This document shows positions 12,871 through 26,929 of a stretch of 64,000 nucleotides of DNA, one piece after another (the stretch's first letter is position 1; the number at the start of each line of letters is the position of its first letter). The notes under the pieces are model-generated. The model was not told the DNA's origin and did no database searches. It saw only the letters and a list, made by a program, of their open reading frames with translations. The DNA comes from Lathyrus oleraceus (lineage: Eukaryota; Streptophyta; Magnoliopsida; Fabales; Fabaceae), in NCBI RefSeq assembly GCF_024323335.1, contig NC_066581.1, positions 349,994,409 through 350,058,408 on the forward strand. The letters are read 5' to 3'. The translations under genes were made by a program, and so were the position numbers.

Positions 12871-14040
12871 ATAACTGGTCCAACATGTTAAACCGGTAAG
12901 ACAATAAAATAACAACAACAATAACACAATATAAAAAGCAATAAAATAACACAAGAGATCGGTAACTCAATTCGGTTAAACCACACATACGTCTAGGGGG
13001 CACTCTACCGCAAAAAATAAATTTACTACATCAAATTAGTATAATTAGTCTTATATGAATATCAATCTCATGATGTTCAATGCCTATTCCTAATTCTAGC
13101 GACTCTCTATTTAGGTCCCCCATAAACATAAGAATCCTTCTCACTTTCTTTTAATCACTAATCCCAAGTGCCACACTCAATAAATAGATCATTAATCCTA
13201 AGTGATCGACACAATAACAACTCTATTGATTATTGAATTTACAACTCAACTAAGATAAATCAACAACTATGTCAAGTTACTGAGACATAAAATGGTGTAC
13301 AAAACTAAATTCATTACTAATCCTTATGATGACATTAGCGTGGAATACAAGAAACAACATACTCAAAAACCCTAGGCACAATGAACTTAATCTTATGCAT
13401 AAAACTTTTGTCAAAACATGAGAATTGAGGCTCTTTATATAGAAATGTAGTATGGGCTTTTTTTCCTTGGATATCTGAATTAAATTCGTCAAGAATAATA
13501 CCTAAGTTAGTTGGATTTAATTTGCTCTATAAATCTCTCCAACAAAAGATATGATTTGTTATACTTCAAATTCAAATTTAAATATCCATTTAAATCTGAT
13601 TTGATCTTCAACAACTCTCAAACAAATCACACAAAAATTGCCAGATAATATGCGACAAATCTGATTGAGATTCAATCAGAAATTTTACACCAAATAACAC
13701 CCATCATGGCTTACTGACTAGGGTCAGATGTTGCACTACACACATGTTGAAATATTTTGTTCCATATGTTGCACCAGTACATTCAAATTAACTCTTCTAT
13801 ATGAATTATAGATATTCTTTGTAGAGTGAATCTTGGATAGAATAATTATGAATCAAAACTGCAACAGCATTTGTTTGTTGCTAGAGACCAGATGTTGCAT
13901 CACACATGTTGGAACATCGTTTTTCACATGTGTCCCTTCTGCACCAGAAACAACTTGAACAAACTCCATGTTATTTTGTATAATGCAGCCAATTATAAAA
14001 TGACCAACAAACATGTGTAATCTTTGAATTTTTAAGTCTA
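12850..14040. repeat. Probable solo LTR (Copia SIRE/Maximus style)
   Basis: The sequence from TGTTGGACACGATGTTGGG contains AGAGATCGGTAACTCAATTC and CATACGTCTAGGGGGC. These phrases resemble LTRs of SIRE/Maximus-type copia elements as I remember them. Toward the other side, related phrases with CAGATGTTGCA and CACATGTTGG recur. It separates the two halves of a LINE ORF1 and has no internal genes, so a solo LTR is the simplest reading. I cannot fix the right edge or find a target duplication, so the call is tentative. Confidence 0.4.
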
Positions 14041-14043
14041 AAA

Positions 14044-14322
14044 TCATGCGACCACACTCCATAATTTAATGAGTTTATCACGTAACTCAAATGCCTTAAA
14101 TAACACATTACCTTTATTAGTGATAAATCTCCCATGTAAATAGATCCTACAACGTTTGAGTCCTGCTTTGTAAGCCTCTTTAGGTATCTTGATCGAGAGA
14201 CAATGGTTACATTTGAGGCAAGACTTGACAAAATTAGAAATCAGCATGTCATACACATTTTGAAGAGCTTGTCCAAATGATTCCTTTTGTGCCTGGGACT
14301 GAGAAGCAGACATTTGAGGCAT
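14044..14322 (-). pseudogene. LINE ORF1 N-terminal fragment (DUF4283), copy 1
   Basis: A minus-strand open frame of 92 codons starts MPQMSASQSQAQKESFGQA and continues with IKIPKEAYKAGLKRCR and LHGRFITNKG, then ELRDKLIKLW. This is the start of the DUF4283 domain in plant LINE ORF1 ('..IPEE.Y.AGL..CK..LHGR..L.KG....L..KL..LW'). The ATG is plausible as the true ORF1 start, since GC-richer leader-like sequence lies upstream (14330-14460). It then breaks off at the proposed solo LTR, with its continuation at 12870-12000. Confidence 0.72.
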
Positions 14323-15410
<1,088 letters not shown>

Positions 15411-15595
15411 AACATTCATACATTTCAATATAATAAGAGGTATTTTTTAAATAAAAATGTCAGATGATTCTCATATTTATTCGAATAAATAAAATTTCAT
15501 ATTGCATTGACTCAAACTTGAATTTTACCAAATTCAAATAAATATTTGGTTGTTGCAAGATCAACCCGTATAAAATATTCTATAAAACTTTAGGT

Positions 15596-16347
15596 TAAAA
15601 AATCAACAAACTTTAATTTAACTATAAATACTATTTCAGATTTGTGCTTTAAAAACTTTTTTTTTTTGACTAAAAATGTTGTAAACAAACTTGAAAGAAA
15701 AAAGTGATTATTTTAAAAATTATTGTTAATCTTGAAATAAAAGTATTTTTTTATTTAAAAAAGAATATTTATAGCACTTCATTTAAAAAAACACTTAAAT
15801 TATTATTTTTTAATTATTTATTTAAGAATGCATTTAAGAATAAGTATCGTAAAATTATATTTAAAAAATGAAGAAAAAAAATTCACATCAACTACATTTT
15901 TTTATATAAAAAGTGTTCTTAAATTTTAAGCTTTTTTTTATATAAAAACACCTATCATTATATTTACACATGATTTAAGAAACACACTGAAAAAAGTTTA
16001 GGACATCTCTTTTATTTTTTTCTCTTTCCTCTCCATACTTTCTCTCTCTTTCTCTTAATTTTACTCTTAATTATATTTTTATCTTTTAATAATGAATAAG
16101 AGTTAGATCAAGAAAGATAGAGAGTTAGAAGAGAGGAAGAGAGAAAAATGAAGGATAGAATTTAAGTTCAAAAAAATAAAGTATTTTTTTCTTCTAAAAC
16201 ACTCTTTTTTTCTTTAAAACATTTCTTTCAGAGCCTCACTCGTATTCACACATTCAAAAATAGATAGAACACGCGAGTATGATGAAAAGGGGAGAACGAT
16301 GGTCAGTGGTCATAATTTTTATCTCACTCCTTCATTTTTGTTAGATT
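15596..16347. repeat. AT-rich repeat unit R1
   Basis: The unit starts AAAAAATCAACAAACTTTAA and ends with a stretch related to 'aaggggaaatgatgg..ttatctcattccttcattttt'. Both its start and end are matched by unit R2 (17706-18580), beyond an intervening LINE. The best reading is an old tandem duplication of about 0.75-0.87 kb. No coding capacity and no LTR ends were found. Confidence 0.65.
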
Positions 16348-17722
16348 AAAAAAATCAATGCACTGTTGTTTGTTATTGTGATGGAGTATTTGCACAGAGT
16401 TATGCAAAGACTGAAGTAGAATCCCAACTTCAATTTCCACCCTAAATGTGAGAAATTGAATATGATAAACTTGTGCTTTGCTGATGACCTGCTTATTTTT
16501 TTCCAGAGGTGATCCTATATCCATTGAGTTGGTGATGAAATCCTTTAAAGAGTTCTCCTAATCAACTGGTCTAGATGTCAACCCTAACAAGTGTAAAGTG
16601 TATTTTGACAATTTGGAGGATAACAATCAACAGATTATGGTTAGAATTAGGCATTGGAGTTCAAGACTCCTGAGTTTTGCTGGTAGGACTCAGTTGATCA
16701 AGAGCGTGATTTTTTCTATTGCAAATTACTGGATGCAATGCATCCTTATTTCCAAGAAGGTTATAAAAATGTTGAAGTAGTTTGTAGGACTTTTTGTGGT
16801 CTGGATTTAATAAGATGTTTAGGAAGTCTCCCATAGCTTGGAAAAGAGTCTGTACTCCTATAAAGAAGGGAGGTCTGAACATCATATCCCTTGTAGAGTG
16901 GAACAAAGCTAATCTGTTGAAGTTGCTTTGAAACTTGAGTGGTAAGGCTGACAAACTTTGGGTCAAATGAATCCACTCTTATTATACAAAAGGGATGGAT
17001 ATAATGTGTGTGCCTGTGAAGAGCACCTGCTCTTGGATTCTCAAGGCAATTCTGAAAGACGCATCAGAAAAAACTCAAAATGAGGTTGTTGTACCAAGAT
17101 TTTAAAGAGTAACACCAAGTAGTTACTTGGAGGAAGGTTATGTATGGGAACAATGCTAGACCTAGAGCTCTTTTCACACTTTGGATGACTTGTCATGATA
17201 GACTTTCCATCAAAGAAAGGCTCCACAAATTTGATTTTGTTGATAATAATATATGCATTTTTTGTAGGCATCTAGAGACTTTACAACATCTGATGTTTGC
17301 TTGCACTGTGATGAAAGAGATTTGACTTTAATTGGCTTCAAATTATTCATTCCCATATATGTTGAAATGAAAATTTGATATGGATCACTGAGCATAGCAA
17401 GGACAAAGGTTTAAAGACTACCATCCTCAAGTGTGTCTTTTCTGAGACGGTATACAAAGTGTGGAATTTTAAATATGCTTATTATTTTGGTAAAGTTGTT
17501 AGTAGCAATAATATTAGTCAAAATATAATTGATAAAGTTGTATATAGGATATATAGGATATGGCCTAAGCCTAATCTTAAGAGATATTTAAGTAGACTCA
17601 TGATGCGTTAAAAGGTGGTTGTAGTTTATTCTTGTGTAGCCGGATTGGTGTGACCGCCTGAATTGTATTGATATTTTTGGAATTAATAAAAAAATTCTTT
17701 CTTTAAAAAAAATCAATACACT
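16348..17722 (+). mobile_element. 5'-truncated LINE (L1-type), bounded by target duplications
   Basis: The insert carries the 3' part of a LINE ORF2 and ends in a short A-rich tail (TTCTTTCTTTAAAAAAAA). Nearly identical sequence flanks it: AAAAAATCAATGCACT at 16348-16364 and AAAAAATCAATACACT at 17706-17722, with one difference in 16. This fits a target-site duplication of a retroposed LINE. It inserted at the start of repeat unit R2. No 5' UTR, ORF1 or endonuclease is present, so this is a typical 5' truncation. Confidence 0.75.
16369..17640 (+). pseudogene. LINE ORF2 fragment: RT C-terminal part and zf-RVT
   Basis: The plus strand reads HPKCEKLNMINLCFADDLLIF, with the FADD catalytic box of non-LTR RT near 16470-16500, followed at once by a frameshift. 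A second frame (from 16598) gives WSSRLLSFAGRTQLIKSVI and YWMQ, the RT thumb and linker. Further on, PRALFTLWMTCHDRLSIKER and a zinc-finger-like segment with CIFCRHLETLQHLMFAC (17140-17325) make up the zf-RVT domain. ORF2 copies LINE RNA at the nicked target. The palm N-terminal half and the endonuclease are missing, and several stops are present. Confidence 0.85.
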
Positions 17723-18580
17723 TTAACTTAACTCTAAACAATAGCTCATATTTACGCTTTAAAACACTTTTGAGTAAATCTGCTATAAAAAACACAGAAG
17801 AAAAGGGATAAAACTTATGTTTAAAACCAATATAAGTCTTTAAATAAAAATAAATTATTCCAAAAAAAATTTAAAAATTTATAGCGCCTCATAGAAAAAA
17901 CACTTTATACATGTGTAAAATAATTACAACAAATATTAGTTATTTTAAGAGTACTTTCTAAAATAATTGACGTAAACCTGTTTTTAAAAAATGATCAAAA
18001 GGTATCTATGTCAATTTTTTTAATTATAAAAAATACTATTAAATTTAACAATGCTTTTTATAACAAATATTATCCTTTTATTAACACGATTTTTTTATTT
18101 TTAAATCGTTTGAAAAAAGAGTTTTTTCTAAAGCGTTCTGTTATGTTATACCAGTATTTTAAAATTAAATGTGTGATTTGGCGGGATACACGTCTTTCAT
18201 TGGTTGACAGTGTAAAAGTATTTTATACTGTCAATGCATAGTCTTTTTTCTCTTCACGTATGAGATTAAAGGCAGTGCACTGTCAGTGTAAACTTTTTTT
18301 ATACCATCATCCAATATAATTATAACGTTCTGCCATGTCATACCAGTATTTTAAAATTAAATGTGTGATTTGTCGGGATACACGTCTCTCATTGGTTGAC
18401 AGTATAAAAATATTTTACACTGTAAAAATATTTTACACTATCAGTGCATAATCTTTTTTCTCTTCACATATTTTAAAAAATAAGAAAACACGTAACCACA
18501 CACAATTGTAGTCAGAAGGGGAAATGATGGTTAATTGTTATGTTTTTTTCATTTATCTCATTCCTTTATTTTTATGAAAA
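17706..18580. repeat. AT-rich repeat unit R2
   Basis: Second copy of unit R1. Its start (AAAAAATCAATACACTTTAA) and its end (GAAGGGGAAATGATGG.., then TATCTCATTCCTTTATTTTT) align with both ends of R1. It contains an extra internal tandem duplication (18145-18480) that R1 lacks. Confidence 0.6.
18145..18480. repeat. Tandem duplication, period ~192 bp
   Basis: The phrase CCAGTATTTTAAAATTAAATG occurs from 18151 and again from 18343, followed in both copies by GGGATACACGTCT and CATTGGTTGACAGT. The phrase CACTGTCAGTGTAAA between them resembles ends of short legume MITEs, but I cannot define a complete element. Confidence 0.85.
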
Positions 18581-19188
18581 CAAGCATTGTTATGTTACAT
18601 TTCTCTACTATCTTTCACATTTTCTTATTTTCCCTTTCCTTATCTCACATTGTGTAAGTTTTTCTATGCATGCGATAATTTGCTTATGTTTAGAGCACTC
18701 ACACACACAACGCACACTGATGCACACACGCACATAGCATACATATTGTTTATATAATATGTAGTTTAATGAATTGTTATAATTTGAACTTTAGGATAAA
18801 TAATCATTGATATTTTTTTGGGACTTCAAGTAAAATTATGTTTTTGAATTTGTGGTGAGATTTTTTTTTTGTTTTATTATTTTTTATGGATCAAAAATGA
18901 TAAATAAATAATTAGGTTATGGATCGGAAATGGATACCTATTTATCAATTGTCAAAAGAATATAAAGATTAAGTGAATGATTTTATTAGGGTTTGTGTTA
19001 CTCACGTTGAGAAAATCAGACTAGTACAGAAATAGGAATTTACATCTACTTTTTATACATTTAACATCCGTTATTAGAGGATGTAAATTCAAAGGGTGAG
19101 AAATGTTTGACGAATTTACACCCGTTTTATAAAAGGTGTAATATAGGGTCTATTCCACTCTGTATTATAGAAAATGAGTGTGAATTGC

Positions 19189-19503
<315 letters not shown>

Positions 19504-21277
19504 AACGAATTTTCATTCCATTTAATAAAAATCGGATGTAAAATGCATAATATTTATTATGAATGTCAACAAATTTACACCCCATTTTCTTTAAATAGGG
19601 TTTAAAAATATGTTATATTACATACTATTTCATTCAACAGAATATTTTTGTATATCATTGGACATTGAGTAAACAAATACCTTCTAACGTGTGTAAAAGA
19701 ACTCGATTCATTTTTTAATGTTATTTTAAAAAAAAATTATTAAACAAATATTTTTATATAACATTCATTCAGTAAACAAAAAGGACAACCAAAACAAACA
19801 TATTCTAACATCATCATATATATAAGTCTTACATTAAAATCATATTATCCAATACCAAAATTCATACATCAAAATCATATTGTCTCGTACCAAGAAGTTA
19901 TAATATTTCTTCAGGTAACAATAGCAAAATAGTCAATCATAAGTCATAATATTTCTTCATGTAACAACAACAACAAAATATTCAATCACTTTCTTCGTAT
20001 AACAACAACAAAATATTAATGGAACAAAACTTATCTATATAGTTTTTCTTCTTTCGCTTTTGTTCTGAAAATATTTCTTTGTTTTATTGGTGTTTATGCT
20101 CTTCAACCATTTGCATTTACTCTTGTTGTTCATTTTTCTCTTTAACCCTTTACTCTTCAACCATTTGCAAAAAATATTGAGGCCAAAATTATCGAATGTG
20201 GTCAATTGTCTCTCTTTCATACGATGAGGTGTCTGTGAATATCTACAAGTTCAATAGATAATAATTTAAACAACTACATATTAAAATAATAATTTATATG
20301 TTTTTCAACAAATACATGCAATACAAAAATATTTTAAATTATACCACCTCATTGAATCTTTCAATAATAGAAGCATCAACAATGTCAAACATATTTTTCA
20401 TGACATAATATCCACATGCTCATCTGTTATCTTGACGATGTACCTATATATAAGTACTTAATTACAATAAGACACCAAAAGCAATATTATAATATTTCAA
20501 GAGAGAAAAATATGTATGGTAGATGTTATGACATAAGAAAATAAGAATATTACAATATTATCATATTACACCATGACAGAAAAAAATTATATGCTAGTTG
20601 TTGTGACAAAAGAAAAGAAGAATATTATAATATTACAACATTACCAAAAATAATTGCTACAAATCTATAGGGGATATTAAAGATGCAGCACATCCAAAGG
20701 TTGTTCATTCAAAAGCAAGTAGAGAGAAGTAACACAGATTCATCAATGCTCATCATCACCTATACTTCCACACACAACCATCTATATTCCACTGTCGTCT
20801 CAGGCACTGCCCCTCTATTTCTCTCCTTTTTTATGATGTTTATGTGATTGTGAATATAGAGTGTATATTAATTTATTAATTTTTAGGTTTTCTCTCTAGT
20901 CCATTCTTTTGAGTGTGTGATTTATATGTCTTTTCTCTATGTGATAAAGCCAAAAAATATTGTTAACAAAAGTTTGTTGCTATTTTCAAAGAAAAGCATA
21001 AACCTACGCCTCAGGAAGATGTAGTTTTTTGTGTTTGAAGTAGTGGTACAAAGTTGAAAAAAGTTGAAATAATATTCTAGTATATCACTTATCCAAACAT
21101 ACTCTTACAAATTATTTATGCACCTATAAAAATACACTCCATCACTAAATTTAATTTAGATCATATGCTTAAAAGCCATATATATTAAAATAAAACTAGA
21201 GCAATTCAATCAAAAAATAGTGTTAACAAAAGGTAAATGTTACATCTCATCAAATATGCATATTTGTGATATATAAC

Positions 21278-22177
21278 TAGGGGTGTTCGTGGTGCGGTTT
21301 GGGCGGTTTTTGCGACAAAAATCACCCGAATCGCAAGAGAAAAAAGTATGCGGTTTGGTTTGGTTCGGTTGACTTTTAGAAATAAAACCAAACCAAACCA
21401 AACCAAATCAATGCGGTTTGGGTTGGTTCGGTTTTTTATAATATTTTTATTGAGCCATATATATGCCTATAAATAACGACATAACTTTGTGTTTAGTCAT
21501 TCATACATTACTAAATAACATCAAAATTCATCATATTTAGACAAAAACATTTCGTTCAATATACAAAAAACCAGATTAGACAAAAGTGGAATAAAAGACA
21601 AATATAAATAGTATCATAAAATAATATCAAAGACATTATAATAAAACATAAAAAAAACATATGAGATGAGAGATTAGAGAAGATGAAAAAAAGAATATAA
21701 GAGATGCGAGATTGAGAAGAAAAGTGCAATAAAAACGTAATTGGAAGATAAAATAGTAACATAAAAGATAAAAAAGAAAGAACATAATAGAGGACTTATT
21801 AAAGTAGAATAGGCGAGACCTACATGGAAAAGAAGATGACAAGAATGTGTGATGCTACTACGAGAGATTTAAGAAGGTTGAAATTGAAACCCTAAGTGTG
21901 ATTAAGAGAAAATCCTTTGTAATTGTAAGGTTAAGGCATACTAGGTTTGAGGTTTGGGTTGGATGTGGGATAACTGAACTTTGGGTTGTAACATAATGCG
22001 GTTTGGTTTGGTTTAGTTCGGTTTGCAAAATACAAACCGCAAACCAAACCAAACCGTGCGGTTTTATTAAAAAATGACCCAAACGAATCCGAACCAAATG
22101 CGGTTTTTTGCGGTTTCGGTTTGATTTGGTTTGGTTTGCGGTTTTCTATTGGGTTGGTTTGGTTTTGAACACCCTTA
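21278..22177. mobile_element. Non-autonomous hAT-type element, 900 bp, with 8-bp TSD
   Basis: The left end is TAGGGGTGTTCG and the right end is CGAACACC-type (GAACACCCTTA), forming short inverted ends. They are flanked on both sides by exactly TATATAAC (21270-21277 and 22178-22185). An 8-bp duplication is diagnostic of the hAT superfamily. About 200 bp at each end is packed with GCGGTTTGGTTTGG and its complement in both orientations, so the ends can fold into long stems. The centre (21470-21990) is AT-rich with no transposase. It must depend on a partner element in trans. Confidence 0.88.
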
Positions 22178-22185
22178 TATATAAC

Positions 22186-24219
22186 AAATATGTTAAGCGA
22201 AAACCATTAAAACAGCAACTATGGTAAAGAAATATGGGTAGTATAGAATATTAACTTAACAAGATTCATCAAGCTACCATTTTATGATACTAATTTAATG
22301 TATTTGAAGAACTAGTATTTTAAAAACTAGCAATATAATAAAACAAATCATTTATCTTGACAATCTTCTAATTATTTTTCTTGGGAGTTTTGTTTAATGA
22401 ACAAAACCAAAAGATATCATTATCTTTGGGAAAAATAACATACAATTGTCAATCATTGCTGTAGTTTCAAAATAAAAATGTTAGAATCACTAAAATTCAA
22501 ATATTACAAAATAACATATAAACAAACTATAGAACTTTGAAGAAAACACGTACTTATCCATTTAACAATGGTCTTAATAAACATCTTTTTGACTCGCCAC
22601 CCAACTTATTTTGTATGTATTATTGAATAACTCCGATCAATTTGATGAAAATTAGTGTCTTATATGGATCAAAAATCCTAAATAATTCGATGAAGTTCTT
22701 GAAGATATAAATGTGATGCAGATATATGAGTTGTTGAAACAAATGTTAATTATACCTAAAAAAAATCAATAATGAATAAATATCAATAAATTAGAATAAT
22801 ATAACATATTACAATAATAAATAATTTTTATAACATCATTTCATATTCTAACTCTATATCTTCCACAATCCAACTTCTTTAATAAAACGTTTATAAAAAA
22901 ATATATTTTAAAATTTGTACCTACAATTTTTTTTTATAAAATTAGTAAACATCAACAAATTCATCTAATAATCCTCCATCTTCGTATATAATGGGAGTGA
23001 TACGAGGAGTATGAGAAATTAATGGGATGAAGGGAGAGTTAATGGAAAACGTGTGGGTTAATTTTTTATAGAAAGAATGAATTTATTTAATTATTATTAT
23101 TTATAATAAAAATATTTAACTTCCTATATTTTAAACATTTAAAAGTGTGGAGAGTTAGTTTTTTATTGATTACGTGAGGTTAGATGGTTTTTTCTAATGA
23201 AAAGATTTTAATGAGAATTGTTTAATTTTTTATATAATTAATTTTATTATAATTATTTATTATAAATTTTTGAAGGGTTAAATAGTTATTTTTTTAATAA
23301 GATGTATGAGAAGTTAACGAAGGTGATGACTATTTTTTCTAATGGAAAGTTATTGAATTTTATTTGCATGTTTGAATATTTTTATTTAATTAATTATTAT
23401 TTATTATACATTTTTGAAAACATGTGGTTTAATTTTATTTATTTATATATTAATAATAAATATAAATATTATAAATTTTGGTGAGAAGTTTTGTTTGGAG
23501 AAGTTATAGAATTATAATTTAGTATGTTTTTAGATTTTTTTTTAATATTAGTCTAATTTTAATTTTTTAACTGAAGTTTTTTTTCATTTAGGACACAATT
23601 TGAATTTATTTTAGAGAAAAATAATTTTACTATTTTTAACTCAGGAGTATCATGACAAATGACACTAAAATTTAAGGGGACTTCAAACCTTCATAAATTA
23701 GTGCAATAAATGTTCCTCAAATGTGGAGAGTGACGTTTTAAAATTAATTAGGGGGTTTGTAAAATTTGCCTACAAATAATCCCTTCAATTTGGCATAACC
23801 TAAAAGATTAAATCCTAAGGCTCTACCTAAAAGAAAAGATTAAATCCTAATTAAAGAAAAAGACTAATCAATTAGTATGATTTCTTCGTCGTGCATGTCG
23901 TCTTCCTTCATCGAGTCGTGTGATGTCCTTGTGATAATAGTCGTGCGATGAGAGAATGGAGTAAGGTTTTGCAATACGAGAATGAAGTTATGCGATGTGC
24001 GATGATGTTTATGTGCAATGAGAGATTGAGATTTTGGATTTGAGAGAGAAATGAGTATTTTGAGATGGAAGAATAGAAAATTTGTGATTTGTGGTTAATA
24101 ATGTGTTTAGATTATTTCATTTACACAATATTTATTTAATAAAAATTACACTCGTTAATTATTTAATTAATTACTATGATTAATATTTTGAGTTATAAAA
24201 TTAAATAATGTTTTTTTTC
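22186..24219. other. AT-rich interior of the CACTA-like element
   Basis: I see no protein family, RNA gene or strong repeat here. Short open frames such as 23302-23484 are Phe/Tyr/Ile-rich and fit chance in AT-rich DNA. Confidence 0.5.
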
Positions 24220-24719
24220 AGTCCATTTAAATTTACATCTGTTTTAAATTTAATGGGAGTAATAGAGATTTGATTATAATAATATTTTGAGTTTACATCC
24301 ATTTATAAAAATATGATGTCTATTGTCACGTGCTAATATTTAAAATGACAATTTATTTATAAAATTGTCACTATATTTCTTATTTATACCCATTTTTAAT
24401 ATAACAGATTTAAAATTTAAAATTATATTATTCTTTTTGCACTAGTCCAAGTTTATGAAAATCATATGCCCTTGTTTAAAGTGTTGTTATAGAAATGTGG
24501 TGTGAGTATTTTAAAAGATTATTCAATTTGTAACAGAATTAACCAAAGATATACATGTTTTATATACCACGATGAAAAAAAATCTTAGTCCACCAATTCA
24601 AATAGATATATCAGATATAGGCTTGTTGATTTTGAAAAAGATATCTATGAATGTGAGTGTGTTGAAGAGTGTGTGAATATAATTGAAGAAGATTTTTTGT
24701 GACTATTCTGAAATATTGA

Positions 24720-25620
24720 AAAGATGATGAGTGATGTAGAGACACGGTTGTTTGGTGGATGTACGTTCACAAAAATTTTAAGAATCTTAAAAATTTATAA
24801 CATTAAAGCTGACAATGGATAGTCAGATAAAAACTTCATCGACTTGATAAGTAATTTAAAATAACGCTTCCCAATTGAACTTATGGGTCTAAGGAAATGG
24901 TGTGTTCCATTAGCATAAGTTATGAGAAGATAAATGACTATCCAAATTATTCTATTTTATTTCTAAATAAATATGAATTATTAAGTTTGTATCCTAAATG
25001 TGGTGCCCTGTGATATAATAAGAAAGTAACAACTCTAGAAAAATATTATGGTATTTTTGCAATAATCCTAAGATTTAGGTGCTGGTATAATAATATGGAA
25101 GATGAAAACACTTAACATAACATTCAAATGATCAAATCATTGATGAAATGCTTTGAAATCTTTTAGATTCCCGTCATCACACAAAAATTGACAATGATTA
25201 CCTTGATTTGAGACAAGTGGAAAGAAACCTATGTCTTGTATTGTCTTATCATGGAATAAAATTTTATGATATTCAAAATCATTCTCATAGTATGTGGTTG
25301 ATGATTTTGTTGATTTATAATCCACCTTTTTGTTTATGCATGAAGCACAAGTTTATAATGTTTATAATGTTGACTATATTGATATTTTGACCTAAATAAT
25401 TAGGAAATGGTATAGACATATACTTGCCTCCATTAATTGAAAACTTGAATGTTTTGTGGGAGAAAACTGTAGAGGTATATGATGAGTGCATAAAAGGACT
25501 CTTCATATTGAAAAAAATTGTTTTTGAAAGTTTAATTTATACACTACTCAATGTGTCAAGAAATATCAACTATGGAATCATTAAATAGTTATACCTACAA
25601 ACAATGGCATTAAGACTCGA
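24720..25620 (+). pseudogene. CACTA (En/Spm) TNP2 transposase relic
   Basis: The plus strand gives VETRLFGGCTFTKILRILK, then NIKADNG and SDKNFIDLIS, matching the TNP2 block 'LYPGC..FTKLS..VRLY..K...GWSDKSF..LL'. Next come NDYPNYSILFLNKYELLSLY, corresponding to the 'CPNDCILY..E' zinc segment, and from 25208 SYHGIKFYDIQNHSHSMWL and IYNPPFCLCMKHKFIM, matching 'ASDGFNPF....SMWPV...YNLPPWLCMK'. A final block, GNGIDIYLPPLIENLNVLWE, matches the 'GNDIDVYL.PLI.EL..LW' motif. Many stops and frameshifts make it long dead. TNP2 would cut and join CACTA ends in the nucleus. Confidence 0.82.
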
Positions 25621-26371
25621 ATAGAAATCTCTTTAAAAGAGGAGTTGTACATATCTATCTCTGATAGTTCATACCTTGTTAAGAAAATAAAAATTTATGT
25701 TGTGTAAGTTTCTTCAAGAAGTTAAAAATCTGAAGAGGTAATTTTCAAACATTGGAACTTTGATATCTATGAAGGATTTCAAGGTAAAGAGTTATAAAAT
25801 TTCATTATTGTCATGTTATAATGGAGAATTTCTTTCCAATAAATATACATTCCATTTCTTTTAGAAAGGCTGGTGAATTATAACTAAACTATGTTTCTAC
25901 GTCAAATTCAATTTCACAAAGATTGAGATGATTGACAATTGGAATAAATTTTATGCTGACAAATAGTGGTATATTGTGTTCCAACGAACAACTTAATGAT
26001 TATAGCAAACAACAATGTAAAAATATTAATATTGAGGATGATCATTTCATTCATATATAATTTGATAATGATTCTTTAAAAATTCAATTCTTTAAAAGCA
26101 CCCTTCTTTTCTAGCCAATTAAAAACATTTTTTAAAATTTCTCTCATATTCTTATCTATCATAAAAAATTTAAAATCACTCTCATGTGCCGGTATTATTT
26201 AAAGTACTAACTTCAAGAGCAATAAAGTGCTCTAGAAAGCAATAAACAGTGTTCTTGAAAACTAAACCTGATGTATTGAAATATATGACAATATCTGAAG
26301 TGGTAAAACTAAAGGTTTTATATATTAAAATATCTCACTATATAAATTATATAAGGCCTATAAACATGGTG

Positions 26372-26372
<1 letters not shown>
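25621..26372. other. Unassigned AT-rich stretch after the TNP2 relic
   Basis: Weakly coding-looking sequence may be the decayed tail of the CACTA transposase or another captured fragment, but I cannot match it to a family. Confidence 0.35.

Positions 26373-26448
<76 letters not shown>
26373..26448. repeat. (TA)n microsatellite abutting the Copia B LTR
   Basis: 76 bp of TA repeats end where the left LTR of Copia B begins. The first bases expected of that LTR (TGTTGTGAAAT by comparison with its partner) are degenerate here, so the tract may have grown into the LTR end. Confidence 0.95.
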
Positions 26449-26451
<3 letters not shown>

Positions 26452-26887
26452 AAATTGATACCAGAATAATAGAGTATGATTGGTTTCTTTATCAGCAGGA
26501 AACCAACAAAGATTGAAAAACTGAGAATGGAGAAGAGAAGAACAATTCAAAGTGGTTTAAAATCCTGGATTCTTGATTCAGTTACACATTATAGAACAAT
26601 GTTTACAATTGAATCTTAATCACACCACTTTCTTACTCTAATCAGGATTATCAGGGATTGATGAAGAAGTGATGACTAGTTATAAGAAAACTAAATCCTA
26701 ACTTTCAACTAACATACTAAACAATTGACCCAACAGACTGACCCAATTCAACAAGCTAGCTTAAATAACAAGCTAATTAAGACATCTTCATGTAAGAACA
26801 AACTTCGACTACGACATGCACATCTTCGACTATTGTCAAACCATGAAGTTGTCCTTGTCGAGGTTAGAGTTTGATCCAAAAAATACA
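26449..26887 (-). repeat. Copia B 3' LTR
   Basis: On the minus strand it starts TGTATTTTTTGGATC just after the polypurine tract CCAAGGTGGAGATT (26888-26901) and ends near AT-repeat DNA. Its left edge is blurred by the (TA)n tract. It is longer than the 5' LTR by insertions such as the stretch around 26690-26760. Confidence 0.85.
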
Positions 26888-26929
26888 AATCTCCACCTTG
26901 GAGAAAACTCTACATCAATAAGGGAACAA

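Noticed and set aside
25640..26000. Possible B3 or other DNA-binding domain after the TNP2 relic
   Set aside because: Similarity was limited to a few aromatic residues and required two stops; not supportable.
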